Below are positions 53,724 to 63,596 of a stretch of 64,000 nt of DNA, one piece after another (position 1 is the stretch's first letter; each line of letters begins with the position of its first letter). The notes under the pieces were generated by a model. That model did no database searches. It was not told the DNA's origin and was given only the letters and a program-made list of their open reading frames with translations. The translations under genes were made by a program, and so were the position numbers. The stretch is from the NCBI GenBank assembly GCA_025210295.1, contig JAOASC010000020.1, positions 1 through 64,000 of the forward strand. Direction: 5' to 3'. This DNA is from Flavobacteriales bacterium. Its GTDB lineage: Bacteria > Bacteroidota > Bacteroidia > Flavobacteriales_D > Parvicellaceae.

Positions 53724-54935
53724 TTATTTTCTTATTGCTTCAACAGGGTTTAATGACAATGCTTTAATCGCTGGATATATTGCTGCAAATACAGCCATAA
53801 AAAAGACCATTACCAAAATATTGATATAACTTTTAAAATCTAAAAAAGGATAAATTACTGTAGCAAAACCAACATCTTCGTATGCTGCTCCTGCCAGATC
53901 TATTCCTACTTCTCCAAAATGAGTAATTAATAGGTAAGAAATTAATAGTCCTACAGGTGCTCCTATAAAAGATAAAAACACTGTTTCTAACATCACCATC
54001 CCAAATATTTTTTGCTTTTTCATTCCTACTGCCATTAACATTCCAATTTCTTTAACACGTTCTAAAACAGCCATTAACATCGTATTAATGATACTAAACA
54101 GTAATGCAACTAAAATAATACCTACCAAAATATAAGTATACATACCAGTAGCCTCTACCATATAACGCATACCCGATGCTAAATCTAACCAGGGTAAAAC
54201 CTCTAATTCAGAATATTTCTCCTGATATTCTTCTGCCAAAACCTCTGCTTCTTCATCTTTCTCAATTAAAACACCTATTTCATGAAGTTGTAGTGCATCC
54301 ATATTAACTACTCGTCTTAAATCTGACTTTCTAACAAATACATTTAATTTATCATACATTTTGTTCTTTGAATCAAAAATACCAACAACTTTAAATGATT
54401 CTGCAACCATTTCACCAGTTATATCTTGGAGTGTTAACACAACTTTTGAACGAATCTTGATCTTATATTTATCAGCCATAACTTGACTGATAAAGATGGG
54501 ATTCCTTTTTACTCCCTCAAAATATTTCCCCTCAACTAAACGACCCGCTAAACCAGTTGTTAATGCTTCATTTTTGGGATCAATCCCTACTACTTTTACT
54601 GAACCAGAATAATTGGCTGAACCAAGCATAGCTGTTGAAATAACTCTCCCAGAAGCAATCTTGATTCGATCGTCTGCAATAATATCCCCCATAATATCTT
54701 CACCTTTTTCAAGTACAGCTTTAACGCTCATTTCCTTTCGAAATAAGGTGTCATGAATCTGAAAATGTGACAATTCCATTTTCACCACACTATCGATCTT
54801 TTGAACCATCATTCCATTGACAAATGCTGAGGCAAAAATCCCTGCCATTAAACCTATTGCAATAGCCGAAATAACGACAAAGCTTCTGACCTTATGTCTC
54901 CAAATATTTTTCCAAGCAATCTTTACTAACATCAT
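53724..54935 (-). CDS. FtsX/LolC-type ABC permease, second
   Basis: 403 residues. N-terminal membrane helix (about 15-40, VRSFVVISAIAIGLMAGIFA), a large periplasmic MacB_PCD-like domain (about 45-265), then three helices (about 270-300, 315-340, 365-395) in the FtsX arrangement with AVLERVKEIGMLMAVGMKKQ as the coupling segment. It overlaps the first permease by 1 base. The two permeases are alike in layout but clearly different in sequence, implying a heterodimer like LolC/LolE. Confidence 0.9.
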   Translation of the reverse strand: MMLVKIAWKNIWRHKVRSFVVISAIAIGLMAGIFASAFVNGMMVQKIDSVVKMELSHFQIHDTLFRKEMSVKAVLEKGEDIMGDIIADDRIKIASGRVISTAMLGSANYSGSVKVVGIDPKNEALTTGLAGRLVEGKYFEGVKRNPIFISQVMADKYKIKIRSKVVLTLQDITGEMVAESFKVVGIFDSKNKMYDKLNVFVRKSDLRRVVNMDALQLHEIGVLIEKDEEAEVLAEEYQEKYSELEVLPWLDLASGMRYMVEATGMYTYILVGIILVALLFSIINTMLMAVLERVKEIGMLMAVGMKKQKIFGMVMLETVFLSFIGAPVGLLISYLLITHFGEVGIDLAGAAYEDVGFATVIYPFLDFKSYINILVMVFFMAVFAAIYPAIKALSLNPVEAIRK

Positions 54936-56149
54936 TAACTTCTCATGGCTTTAATTACATTTAATCGCGTAATATTTATAAAAGGGTAAATCGCAATCAC
55001 ACTCCCTATAATCAACACAATAGTTGCTTGCGAAATAAAAATAGAAGGATCTACAGATGTTTGAATTACAGCTTCCATACCATAATCTTCCATCATCTCT
55101 TGCACATCTTCTCCTAACTTTATTGGGTTTTTATAAAAGAAATACGCTATTGGGAAAGCTGCTAACATCCCCAATATAGCTCCCATCAAGTTGATTGTCA
55201 AGATCTCTATCCATACTACTATTGCTAAACGAATACGCTTCATCCCTATTGAAACTAACACTCCAAATTCATGCTTTCGTTCAGATAACATCATCAATAC
55301 TGTTCCGAAAATTCCAAATGAAATGACCATATAAAGAATAAACATAAAAACATATCCCTCAACTCTATCTGTTTCAATCATACTGACTAAATCAGGAGAT
55401 AATGCTGTCCAATCCATCACTTCATATTCACTTCCTAATTTTTCAGCCAAATTACTGGTTACTTTAGCAGCAGCTTCATTTTCATAAAAGTGCAATATTA
55501 AACTTGTAAATTGGTTTTCTAATCCAAAGAAAAGTTGAGCTTGTTTTGCTTCTAAAATAGCTAGTTGATTACTTAATTCAGGCGACCCAAATCGAACAAT
55601 TCCTCTAATGGGATACTTTCCTGCAGCTGTAGAACCGTGATACCCCTGCCCTATTAATACAATGGTATCTCCTACTGTTAAATGCAAAGATTTAGCTAAT
55701 CCTTTACCTAATAATATTCCTTTATCATTTTGCTCAAGATAAGCTCCCTCAATAACCTGTTGGTTTAACTGAGAATGAGCCAATTCTAACTCTGTATCAA
55801 TTCCTAAGACCATAGCTCCTTTTGTTTGGTCTTCAGATGAGGATAATGCAAATCCCTCTATTCTCGGAGTATAACCTTTAACCTCACTTTCATTCTTCAG
55901 TTTTTGCGCTAAATCTTCTGTAAACTCAAAACAATTATCTATGATGGGTTCATCCCAATAACCTTTAGTGTGTACTTGTCCATAACCAGTATATGCCCCA
56001 ACCATAGAGTCTATCATTCCAACATATACCCCCTCTTTCATACTCATCATCAAAGTAGAAAGAAGTACAGCCAATAATACAGCAGCCATTGTAATAAATG
56101 TTCGCGCCTTATTACGCCATAAGTTTCTCCAAGCTAACTTTAAATACAT
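54935..56149 (-). CDS. FtsX/LolC-type ABC permease, first
   Basis: 404 residues. MYLKLAWRNLWRNKARTFIT is the typical MacB/FtsX N-terminus, then one helix, a periplasmic domain (about 45-270) and three C-terminal helices with LSERKHEFGVLVSIGMKRIR as coupling helix. Follows the LolA-like gene by 4 bases and overlaps the second permease by 1 base. Together with the ATPase it should form the inner-membrane engine of the operon. Confidence 0.9.
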   Translation of the reverse strand: MYLKLAWRNLWRNKARTFITMAAVLLAVLLSTLMMSMKEGVYVGMIDSMVGAYTGYGQVHTKGYWDEPIIDNCFEFTEDLAQKLKNESEVKGYTPRIEGFALSSSEDQTKGAMVLGIDTELELAHSQLNQQVIEGAYLEQNDKGILLGKGLAKSLHLTVGDTIVLIGQGYHGSTAAGKYPIRGIVRFGSPELSNQLAILEAKQAQLFFGLENQFTSLILHFYENEAAAKVTSNLAEKLGSEYEVMDWTALSPDLVSMIETDRVEGYVFMFILYMVISFGIFGTVLMMLSERKHEFGVLVSIGMKRIRLAIVVWIEILTINLMGAILGMLAAFPIAYFFYKNPIKLGEDVQEMMEDYGMEAVIQTSVDPSIFISQATIVLIIGSVIAIYPFINITRLNVIKAMRS

Positions 56150-56153
56150 GTGA

Positions 56154-56897
56154 TCATTTTAAGCGTTTCATATTTTGGACAGAAAAAAACTGCTCCTCTA
56201 TTGGTTGATCAAATTGAATTTTAGAATATTCTAAGATGGTTTTATGTCCCGCTTTATCTTCAGGAATCATTTCCATTTTAGTAGCCAATAGCTTCCCTCC
56301 CATTTCTTTGATGTTAGATGCTTTCATTGTGTTGACTAAATAACCATCCTCATCATACATTTCTGTACGTAATTGTATATAATCAACCTTATCGATATAA
56401 ACAATGACTTTTCCCCAAACGACCGCCGTTTCTTCATAAGGAATCAGTTCTATTTTCCATACTTTCCTACCTGCTACAATTTCATCTTTTAAAATATTAT
56501 GTTTATAATCCCTTACATTAGAAGACTCTTGAATCATATCTTCGTTGGTAAAGTCTGTTCCCATCCAAGATTGAGACATCATAGAAGGTGGCAGCTTTAT
56601 CGAACGCTGTATAGAGGGCACCCAGTTCCAAGCTTCCTTATAACGTTTTAAAAAGACTGTCCCTTTTTCCTTTGCAGGAGCTGTAATTAATACAATTGAG
56701 AAATCAGTTCCTTTTGACCAAGTTTTCATTGACATTGTTCTACTCCATTTTGGTCGAACTGTTGTAATAGACATCTCAGCATATAAACTTCCACTCCTCA
56801 TCTTATCTTCAGCCTTTTGAATAATTTCTTGTGCTGTTTGAGCATACAGTGGACTATAAAATACTATTGAAAGAAATATTATATTTAATAATTTCAT
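56154..56897 (-). CDS. LolA-like outer membrane lipoprotein-sorting protein
   Basis: 247 residues, signal peptide ending PLYAQ. The mature chain fits the LolA-like family annotated as outer membrane lipoprotein-sorting protein (PF17131 type): TAQEIIQKAEDKMRSGSLYA, TWSKGTDFSIVLITAPAKEK, TVFLKRYKEAWNWVPSIQRS, MSQSWMGTDFTNEDMI and KMEMIPEDKAGHKTILEYSK. Such half-barrel proteins carry lipids or lipidated proteins across the periplasm. First gene of the operon, so a carrier between the ABC complex and the outer-membrane barrel is the simplest model. The cargo is not known. Confidence 0.88.
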   Translation of the reverse strand: MKLLNIIFLSIVFYSPLYAQTAQEIIQKAEDKMRSGSLYAEMSITTVRPKWSRTMSMKTWSKGTDFSIVLITAPAKEKGTVFLKRYKEAWNWVPSIQRSIKLPPSMMSQSWMGTDFTNEDMIQESSNVRDYKHNILKDEIVAGRKVWKIELIPYEETAVVWGKVIVYIDKVDYIQLRTEMYDEDGYLVNTMKASNIKEMGGKLLATKMEMIPEDKAGHKTILEYSKIQFDQPIEEQFFSVQNMKRLK

Positions 56898-57137
56898 AAA
56901 AAATCGTTTTTACAGTACTAATTTAGTGATAAATAGACTTTTCTCACAGTTTGATTATATGACAAATATCAGTTAACAAACTTTAACTCAAAAAAATCAA
57001 CACGATAGCCCTTTCCTCAAAAAAAATATAGCACTCATTTACAGACACTTACTTAAAACACACCATAATCTTATACATATAGAAGCTCTACTTCTTTCTA
57101 AATATCTTGTATTGAACACTTGTTCGCTTCTTTTTTT

Positions 57138-57145
57138 TATCTTTG
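57138..57145 (+). promoter_or_regulatory. -7 promoter element of the flavin/2Fe-2S reductase gene
   Basis: TATCTTTG matches TAnnTTTG; TTG at 57112-57114 lies 23 bases upstream and TTG at 57120-57122 lies 15 bases upstream. The leader to ATG 57191 is about 40 bases. The rest of the 293-base gap from 56898 shows nothing else; it must also hold the promoter of the LolA-like operon. Confidence 0.6.
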
Positions 57146-57190
57146 TAGCTATTAAATATTTTTTTTAAACACTACATAGCACGTTATACA

Positions 57191-58255
57191 ATGAGTCAGT
57201 TTCATACTTTATCAGTTTCAAAAATTACAAGTCAAACTTCAGATACTGTTTCAGTAGCATTTGAAATCCCTACTGAATTAAAACAAGAATTTGAATATAC
57301 CTCTGGTCAGTATTTAACATTAAAATTCAACATTAATGGTAAAGAAGAAAGAAGAGCTTATTCTCTTTGTTCATCTCCTTTTACTGATGATTTGCATGAA
57401 GTAGCTGTTAAAAAGGTAGAAAACGGTATTGTTTCAACCTATATCAATGATGTATTAAAAAGAGGAGATGTTATCGAAGTAATGCCTCCACAAGGAGGGT
57501 TTGTTATAAAGCCTTCTACTTCCAACAATAAACATTATGTTGGATTTGCTGCAGGTAGTGGTATCACCCCTATCATCTCGATGATTAAAACCGTATTGAG
57601 TGAAGAGCCAAATAGTAAATTCACACTTGTATATGGTAATAAAACAAAAGACAGCACTATTTTTAGAAAAGAGTTGAATGCTATTGAATCTAGTAATTTT
57701 GATTTAATTTCTATCTATTCTAGAGAGCAGACTGGTGATGCTTTAACGGAAGGAAGAATTGACAAAACAAAGGCCATTGCATTATTTAAAGAAAAATCGG
57801 AATTACTAAAAGCTGATGGTTTTTACATGTGTGGACCTGAAGAGATGATCGTTGCAACTGCTGAAAGTTTAAAAGATTTAGGAGTAGCAGACGACAAAGT
57901 TCACTATGAATTATTTACTACACCTGTTTTATTAGCGCAAGAAACAAAACAAGAAACTAGTAATTTTGAAGGAGCCGCTACTGTTACCGTAATTTACGAC
58001 GATGAAGAAGTTGAATTCACATTAAACGCTGATGGAGACACCATCCTTGATGCTGCAATGGAAAACGATGTTGATGTTCCTTTTTCTTGTAAAGGTGCTG
58101 TTTGTTGTACTTGTAAAGCTCTAGTAACTGAAGGAAAAGCAATTATGACAGCGAACTACTCTCTTAGTGAAAGTGAAGTTGAAGAAGGATATATTTTGAC
58201 TTGCCAAGCTCACCCAGCTTCTGAAAAAGTTGTGGTAGATTTTGATGAGGCCTAA
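57191..58255 (+). CDS. FAD/2Fe-2S oxidoreductase (PaaE-like ferredoxin reductase)
   Basis: 354 residues. FAD domain (about 1-105) with RAYSLCSSP; NAD(P) domain (about 108-235) with GSGITPIISMIKTVL and CGPEEM; C-terminal plant-type ferredoxin domain with ligands Cys300, Cys305, Cys308 and Cys338 (CKGAVCCTC ... LTCQ). This is the reductase architecture of phenylacetyl-CoA epoxidase PaaE and related hydroxylases. None of the other paa genes is nearby, so the acceptor here is not known; it may serve a desaturase or hydroxylase elsewhere. Monocistronic by spacing. Confidence 0.9.
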   Translation: MSQFHTLSVSKITSQTSDTVSVAFEIPTELKQEFEYTSGQYLTLKFNINGKEERRAYSLCSSPFTDDLHEVAVKKVENGIVSTYINDVLKRGDVIEVMPPQGGFVIKPSTSNNKHYVGFAAGSGITPIISMIKTVLSEEPNSKFTLVYGNKTKDSTIFRKELNAIESSNFDLISIYSREQTGDALTEGRIDKTKAIALFKEKSELLKADGFYMCGPEEMIVATAESLKDLGVADDKVHYELFTTPVLLAQETKQETSNFEGAATVTVIYDDEEVEFTLNADGDTILDAAMENDVDVPFSCKGAVCCTCKALVTEGKAIMTANYSLSESEVEEGYILTCQAHPASEKVVVDFDEA

Positions 58256-58312
58256 GCTATAGGCAACTTCCCCCTAACAAGTAGCGTCTATTAAATATAT
58301 AATGTGTGTGTT

Positions 58313-61300
58313 ATGAGAAGTATTATCCTTTTGTTAGGCATTTTATTGTACGTCAATTTTTCTTGGGCACAGTGTAATAATATCCCTATAGATTTAAACA
58401 CTTGGACCGCTCAAGGGGGGACTTGGAATGTGTCAGGTTCTGGAACCTCTGTTTTTCAGACAGTGAATGGACCAAACGTTTATTTTTTAAGCCCTCAACC
58501 CTTTATTAATGTTATTATTTCTGGAACATTACGTACTGATGATGCAGATGATGATAATATGGGATTTGTATTTGGTGTAGAAGGTACTATAGACACCTCT
58601 CCATTTCACTATTATAGATTTGAATGGGATGAAGGTGGGAATGGGAACGGTATGTACGTCAGAGAATACGACCAAACAGGACTTGTTGCAACCCATTTAT
58701 CTTTAGTAGGGAATCATTGGACTCGAGGAATGAATCATAACTTTACGCTGACCTATCAATCTAGTAAAATAATCATTACGATGGATGGAACGCAGGTTTT
58801 GGAAATGGATGGTTGCTTTAACCCTGGAAAATTTGGTTTTTTTAATCGCTCTCAAGCAAATGTTACCTACTCCAACTTTCAATATTTACCTACTCCAGAT
58901 TTTCAATTTGTTTCAAATGATAGTATTTGTATTACAGAACCTGCAATAACAGATATTTTCTGTGTAAGCTCTAACACTAATCCTTATGCTGAGATTAGAT
59001 GGGATTTTGGAGATGGAACCATTATCTCTAATGTTACTAATGCTTCACACAATTATGCAGCAGCTGGTACCTATAACTTAGAACTATATGTTCGAGATTT
59101 TTTTGGATGTGAAGATTCAATTACCAAACAAATTAGAATCTTTGACCCATCTTTTACTTTAGGACCTGATCAAAGTATATGCCCGGGGGCTTTTAATGCA
59201 ACTTTTACTTCTAGTAATACCAACCCAGGAAATACATACCTCTGGTCTAGTGGCGAAACAACACCTAACATTACTAAAAACACAACAGCCGAATATCGTC
59301 TAACGTTAACTGATGCCAATGGATGTATCGCAAGAGACACGGTTAATTTATCTGTTGGTGTTTTACCAACTGTTTCCTACACTGCAAACTCTGAATGTAT
59401 TTATGATAATGTTGTCTTTACCAATACAACTAATAGTACGCAATCTGTATTCTGGGATTTTGGAGATGGAAATACTTCCAATGCTGCTAATCCAAGTCAC
59501 CAATATGCCGCTAGTGGAAACTATACTACCAAATTAGTAGCTACTTTTGGTCAAGGATGCAAAGATTCAACGACTCTAGCTATCGATATCTTTGATGCTC
59601 CCCAAGCCAACTTTACTGGAAATGATGACTGTTTTAATAATACTGCAATATTTACCAATACTTCTTCGATTAATACAGGAACAATTACAAATAACATTTG
59701 GAGCTTTGGTGATGGGGGAACTGGAAATCAATTGAACGAAAGTCATGACTATGCTACAGCAGGAAATTATACCGTAGAATTGGTAACAGTTTCTAATAAT
59801 TTATGTTACGATACTGTTTCTTATTCATTTGATAGACATGCAATTCCAAACATGGCTTACAACTTCAGTAATGCCTGTCTATATGATAGCATTTTATTTA
59901 CCAACAATTCTACTGTAGATATGCCTTCTGTTTTCCAATCTTATGAATGGTTTTTTGGAGATGGAAATACCTCTGCTAATAACAGCCCTTATCATAAGTA
60001 TTCAAATTATGGAAACTATACAACAAAGTTAATTGGGACTACACAATTTGGGTGTCAAGACTCATTAACACAATCGATAACAATACACCCTACTCCTAGT
60101 GCTGAATTTTCCTTTGTCAACGACTGTTATAATGTTTTAGCTAATTTTACGGATCAATCTACCATAGGAAATGGCACAATTACAGATTGGAATTGGAGCT
60201 TTGGTGATGGTTTAACAGGAAATTTAGACAATGAAACTCACCTTTACAATACAGATGGAAACTTTGTGGTAGAATTAGTGGTTTCTTCTGACAATAGTTG
60301 TACAGATACTGTAACACATACCATTACTAGATTTCCATTACCAATACCAGCTTATACTGCTAACTCAGAATGTGTATATGACCAGGTACAATTTAATGAT
60401 GTTTCAACCATTAATGCACCAGATAATATAACCACTTGGGAATGGTCTTTTGGACCTGGGTTAAATGCTAATCAGCAATCTCCTAATATTCTATTTCCAT
60501 CTGCAGGTAGTAATCCCGTAAAATTAGTATTAACATCAAACAATGGTTGTAAAGATTCTATCTCAAGTACAATAGATATTTATGCCCAACCAAACGCAAA
60601 CTTTATTACGAATGATGATTGTAATAATATACCTGCAACTTTTATCGATAATTCATCTGTAGTAGATGGTATCATTACAAATTGGGAGTGGGATTTAGAT
60701 GATGGTACTTCTTCTACCAATCAAAATTTAACTCATTATTACCAAACACCTGGAACCTACACTATAGAACTGATTGTTACGAGCAGTAATTTATGTAAAG
60801 ATACACTTACACAACAATTAGTTCGCCACCCCATCCCTACTGCCAGCTTTAATTTTCAAAACGAATGCCAGTATGACGCTTTAACTTTTACCAATCAAAG
60901 TTCAATTACTAATGGAAATACAATTATTGACTATAGTTGGGACTTTGGTGATGGTAGTAACCTTAACCAAAACGAACACCCTACTCACTTTTTTTCAAAC
61001 TCAGGTCTTTATGAAGTTCAATTAACAATCACTTCAGATAATAACTGTATTGACGATACCACTGTATATGTAGAAGTGTATGCAGTACCACAAGTTAACT
61101 TTTTAGCTCAAGATCAGTGCATTAATGTTGGTGAAAGTAATTTTACCAATGTTAGCACTATTAATAGTGGCGGGTTTAACGAATGGAAGTGGAATTTTGG
61201 TGATGGAGCTATAGATAATGTATTGCATGCTAATCATCAATATAATAGTAGTGGGAATTATACCGTAGAATTAATTGGGATTTCCAACAATGGATGTTCA

Positions 61301-62110
61301 GACACCATAACCAAACCTGTCACTATTTACAATAAGCCTACAGCTAGTATGTTTATTAATAAAACTGAAGATTGTGTCCCAGTTTGCTTTTATTTTGCTG
61401 ATTTATCAACTGATGATAATGGTATTAGCTTTTGGGAATGGGAATTTGAAAACCATGAGGCTAGTATTCAACAGCATCCAAGTATTTGTATAGAAGAAGC
61501 TGGAGAATATGATGTTTCATTAATCGTTACCAACATCTACAATTGTAAAGATACCATCATCGAAACGGATTTACTTAAAGCAAGACCTAATCCTATTGCA
61601 GATTTTACAATGTCCACTCAACTCACTGATATACTTAACCCTTTCCTTTCTTTTACCAACAATAGCTTTGATGCGCAAACTTGGAAATGGGATTTAGGAG
61701 ATGGAACAATTGATGCAGCTAACTACGACACAGAGAATACCTACAACAATGCTGGTGTTTATCCTATTCAATTATATGTTGAGAATCAATATGGTTGTAA
61801 TGACAGTTTAACTAAAGACTTAACTGTTCGATCAAAAGCATTCCACTATTTACCAAATTCATTTACTCCCAATGGAGATGGAATCAATGACGCTTTTAAA
61901 GTTCAAGAAGAAAGTTTAAATTTTGAAAGCTTAAGCGTCTATGACCGATGGGGAAAACCAGTTTTTTATAGTGAAGACATTCTTCAGGAATGGAATGGTA
62001 CTACAAATGGTATAGCTTCTAAAGGAGGTACCTATGTTTGGATTTTACGTTATATTGATGAATTTGATAACAATCAAATTGAAAAAGGAAGTGTCACACT
62101 AATAAAATAA
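58313..62110 (+). CDS. Large PKD-repeat surface protein with T9SS type B sorting domain
   Basis: 1265 residues from ATG 58313; a GTG three codons upstream is less likely. Signal peptide ending FSWAQ. Residues about 25-190 form a laminin-G/glucanase-like sandwich (YYRFEWDEGGNGNGMYVREY, GKFGFFNRSQANVTYSNFQY). About eleven PKD-type domains of 85-90 residues follow, each with WxFGDG and a later Y-x-x-x-G-x-Y/N-x-V-x-L strand. The end is the gliding-motility-associated type B CTD (FTPNGDGINDAF, VYDRWGKPVFY, GTYVWILRYIDE). Adhesin or gliding-surface role inferred. Next gene overlaps by 1 base. Confidence 0.93.
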   Translation: MRSIILLLGILLYVNFSWAQCNNIPIDLNTWTAQGGTWNVSGSGTSVFQTVNGPNVYFLSPQPFINVIISGTLRTDDADDDNMGFVFGVEGTIDTSPFHYYRFEWDEGGNGNGMYVREYDQTGLVATHLSLVGNHWTRGMNHNFTLTYQSSKIIITMDGTQVLEMDGCFNPGKFGFFNRSQANVTYSNFQYLPTPDFQFVSNDSICITEPAITDIFCVSSNTNPYAEIRWDFGDGTIISNVTNASHNYAAAGTYNLELYVRDFFGCEDSITKQIRIFDPSFTLGPDQSICPGAFNATFTSSNTNPGNTYLWSSGETTPNITKNTTAEYRLTLTDANGCIARDTVNLSVGVLPTVSYTANSECIYDNVVFTNTTNSTQSVFWDFGDGNTSNAANPSHQYAASGNYTTKLVATFGQGCKDSTTLAIDIFDAPQANFTGNDDCFNNTAIFTNTSSINTGTITNNIWSFGDGGTGNQLNESHDYATAGNYTVELVTVSNNLCYDTVSYSFDRHAIPNMAYNFSNACLYDSILFTNNSTVDMPSVFQSYEWFFGDGNTSANNSPYHKYSNYGNYTTKLIGTTQFGCQDSLTQSITIHPTPSAEFSFVNDCYNVLANFTDQSTIGNGTITDWNWSFGDGLTGNLDNETHLYNTDGNFVVELVVSSDNSCTDTVTHTITRFPLPIPAYTANSECVYDQVQFNDVSTINAPDNITTWEWSFGPGLNANQQSPNILFPSAGSNPVKLVLTSNNGCKDSISSTIDIYAQPNANFITNDDCNNIPATFIDNSSVVDGIITNWEWDLDDGTSSTNQNLTHYYQTPGTYTIELIVTSSNLCKDTLTQQLVRHPIPTASFNFQNECQYDALTFTNQSSITNGNTIIDYSWDFGDGSNLNQNEHPTHFFSNSGLYEVQLTITSDNNCIDDTTVYVEVYAVPQVNFLAQDQCINVGESNFTNVSTINSGGFNEWKWNFGDGAIDNVLHANHQYNSSGNYTVELIGISNNGCSDTITKPVTIYNKPTASMFINKTEDCVPVCFYFADLSTDDNGISFWEWEFENHEASIQQHPSICIEEAGEYDVSLIVTNIYNCKDTIIETDLLKARPNPIADFTMSTQLTDILNPFLSFTNNSFDAQTWKWDLGDGTIDAANYDTENTYNNAGVYPIQLYVENQYGCNDSLTKDLTVRSKAFHYLPNSFTPNGDGINDAFKVQEESLNFESLSVYDRWGKPVFYSEDILQEWNGTTNGIASKGGTYVWILRYIDEFDNNQIEKGSVTLIK

Positions 62111-62493
62111 TGAAAACCTATACTTTAATCCCACTCCTACTATTTTTTTTAGCTTGTAATACTACCAAGCCTACGACTTCTTCAGCTCAGCCCAAAAATA
62201 TTTCAAAAGACGCTGTATTGGATCAAATTGAATGTGAAAATGCATTTACGCCTAACAATGATGGTCAAAATGATTCTTTTATACCTGTTTTAAAGAAGGG
62301 AGAGTTTGTCGAATTTAAAGTCTATTCTCGCTGGGGTAATCTAGTTTATTCAACGCTATCCCCTAGTCAGAAATGGGACGGAAAAGAAAAAGGGAAATTA
62401 TGTCCAAATGGGGTTTATACCTGGAGTTTAGAATTTATAAATGAAACGAACGAACGTTTACTTGTAGGCGGGCAGGTTACTTTAATACGATAA
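62110..62493 (+). CDS. Lipoprotein consisting almost only of a T9SS type B C-terminal domain
   Basis: 127 residues. N-terminus MKTYTLIPLLLFFLACNTTK looks like a lipoprotein signal. After a short Ser/Lys linker, residues about 42-127 are a type B CTD: CENAFTPNNDGQNDSFIPVL, FKVYSRWGNLVYSTL, KWDGKEKGKLCPNGVYTWSL, GGQVTLIR. There is no passenger domain. Start and stop of the preceding gene overlap (TAATG), so both are made together. Its sorting domain resembles that of the large neighbour, suggesting a companion in export or surface attachment, but this is inference. Confidence 0.85.
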   Translation: MKTYTLIPLLLFFLACNTTKPTTSSAQPKNISKDAVLDQIECENAFTPNNDGQNDSFIPVLKKGEFVEFKVYSRWGNLVYSTLSPSQKWDGKEKGKLCPNGVYTWSLEFINETNERLLVGGQVTLIR

Positions 62494-62541
62494 AGCATTA
62501 AAAAATCTTTATAAATACTCTCAATATCTCATTTCAAATGA

Positions 62542-62549
62542 TAACTTTG
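62542..62549 (+). promoter_or_regulatory. -7 promoter element of the transaldolase-CBS gene
   Basis: TAACTTTG fits TAnnTTTG, 19 bases before ATG 62569. No clear -33 partner. Confidence 0.55.
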
Positions 62550-62568
62550 CAGTTTAAATAAAAAAAGA

Positions 62569-63576
62569 ATGGAATTATATTTAGATTCAGCAGATATAGA
62601 AGAAATAAAAGAGGTCAGTAAACTAGGCTTAATTGCAGGGCTTACTACTACTCCAACTTTTATGCACAGACACGGTATCACAGATGTAGATGGTGCTATT
62701 GTAGAATTATCTAAAATTGTAGATGTTCTACAAATAGAAGCTTTAGGTTCAACAGCAGAAGAAATTGTAGCAGAAGCATACAGACAAGAAGCTTTAGGAC
62801 TTGATCGTAAGAAAACTGTTTACAAAATTCCTATTTCAATGGAAGGTGCTAAAGCTTGTAAGCAATTGACTGATGATGGTTTTATGGTAAACATACACTT
62901 AGTTTATACCTTACAACAAGCTTTTATGGCGATGAACGCTGGAGCAACTTATATTTGTCCTTTAGTTGGTAGATTACAGGATCAAGGACATGATGCTTTA
63001 TCTTTAGTTGCTCAATGTGTGGAGGCTGTGAATTACTATGGATATAATTCAAAAATTATGTTCTCATCAGTTAGACATTCTGAACATGTTAGAAATGCTA
63101 TTAACTTAGGTGTTCATACAGTAACTGTTCCTTGGAAAGTGATGAAACAATTAACAGAAAACAATTTTACTAAGACTGGAACTGAAGAGTTTGAAGTACA
63201 TACAAGATTGATGACTGTAAAAGTAAAAGAAGCAATTAACAATAATAATCCTGTTGTTACTGCTGACACAACTATTTCTGATTGTTTATTAAAAATGACA
63301 GCAGGAGGTTTTGGAGCTGTAACAGTTATTAGTGAATCAAATGAACCTATTGGTATCTTTACTGATGGAGATTTAAGAAGATTAATTGAATCTGAAGGAA
63401 CTGACGGTATCAATAAGAATGTAGGGGATTTAGATTTAAATATTCCTTTAAGCATTGATTCAGATGAAATTTTATTCAAAGCGCAAGAGATCTTCACAAA
63501 GAATAAAGTTGATGGACTAGTTGTCACCGAAAACGGTAAAGTTATTGGAATGCTTGACATACAAGATTTGGTATAA
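62569..63576 (+). CDS. Transaldolase/fructose-6-phosphate aldolase-like enzyme fused to CBS domains
   Basis: 335 residues. The first 215 or so form a small transaldolase/FSA barrel: MELYLDSADIEEIKE (Asp6), GLTTTPTFMHR, the Schiff-base Lys86 in TVYKIPIS, VNIHLVYTLQQAFMAMNAGA, YICPLVGRLQDQG and KIMFSSVRHSEHV. The C-terminal 110 residues are two CBS motifs (VVTADTTISDCLLKMTAGGF ... IGIFTDGDLRRLIE; IPLSIDSDEILFKAQEIFTK ... IGMLDIQDLV), similar to the CBS pair of arabinose-5-phosphate isomerase KdsD. CBS pairs bind adenosyl or sugar nucleotides, so allosteric control of an aldol reaction is likely. It has its own promoter and a strong terminator. Confidence 0.9.
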   Translation: MELYLDSADIEEIKEVSKLGLIAGLTTTPTFMHRHGITDVDGAIVELSKIVDVLQIEALGSTAEEIVAEAYRQEALGLDRKKTVYKIPISMEGAKACKQLTDDGFMVNIHLVYTLQQAFMAMNAGATYICPLVGRLQDQGHDALSLVAQCVEAVNYYGYNSKIMFSSVRHSEHVRNAINLGVHTVTVPWKVMKQLTENNFTKTGTEEFEVHTRLMTVKVKEAINNNNPVVTADTTISDCLLKMTAGGFGAVTVISESNEPIGIFTDGDLRRLIESEGTDGINKNVGDLDLNIPLSIDSDEILFKAQEIFTKNKVDGLVVTENGKVIGMLDIQDLV

Positions 63577-63596
63577 ATAAAAAAATGATCATGTAT

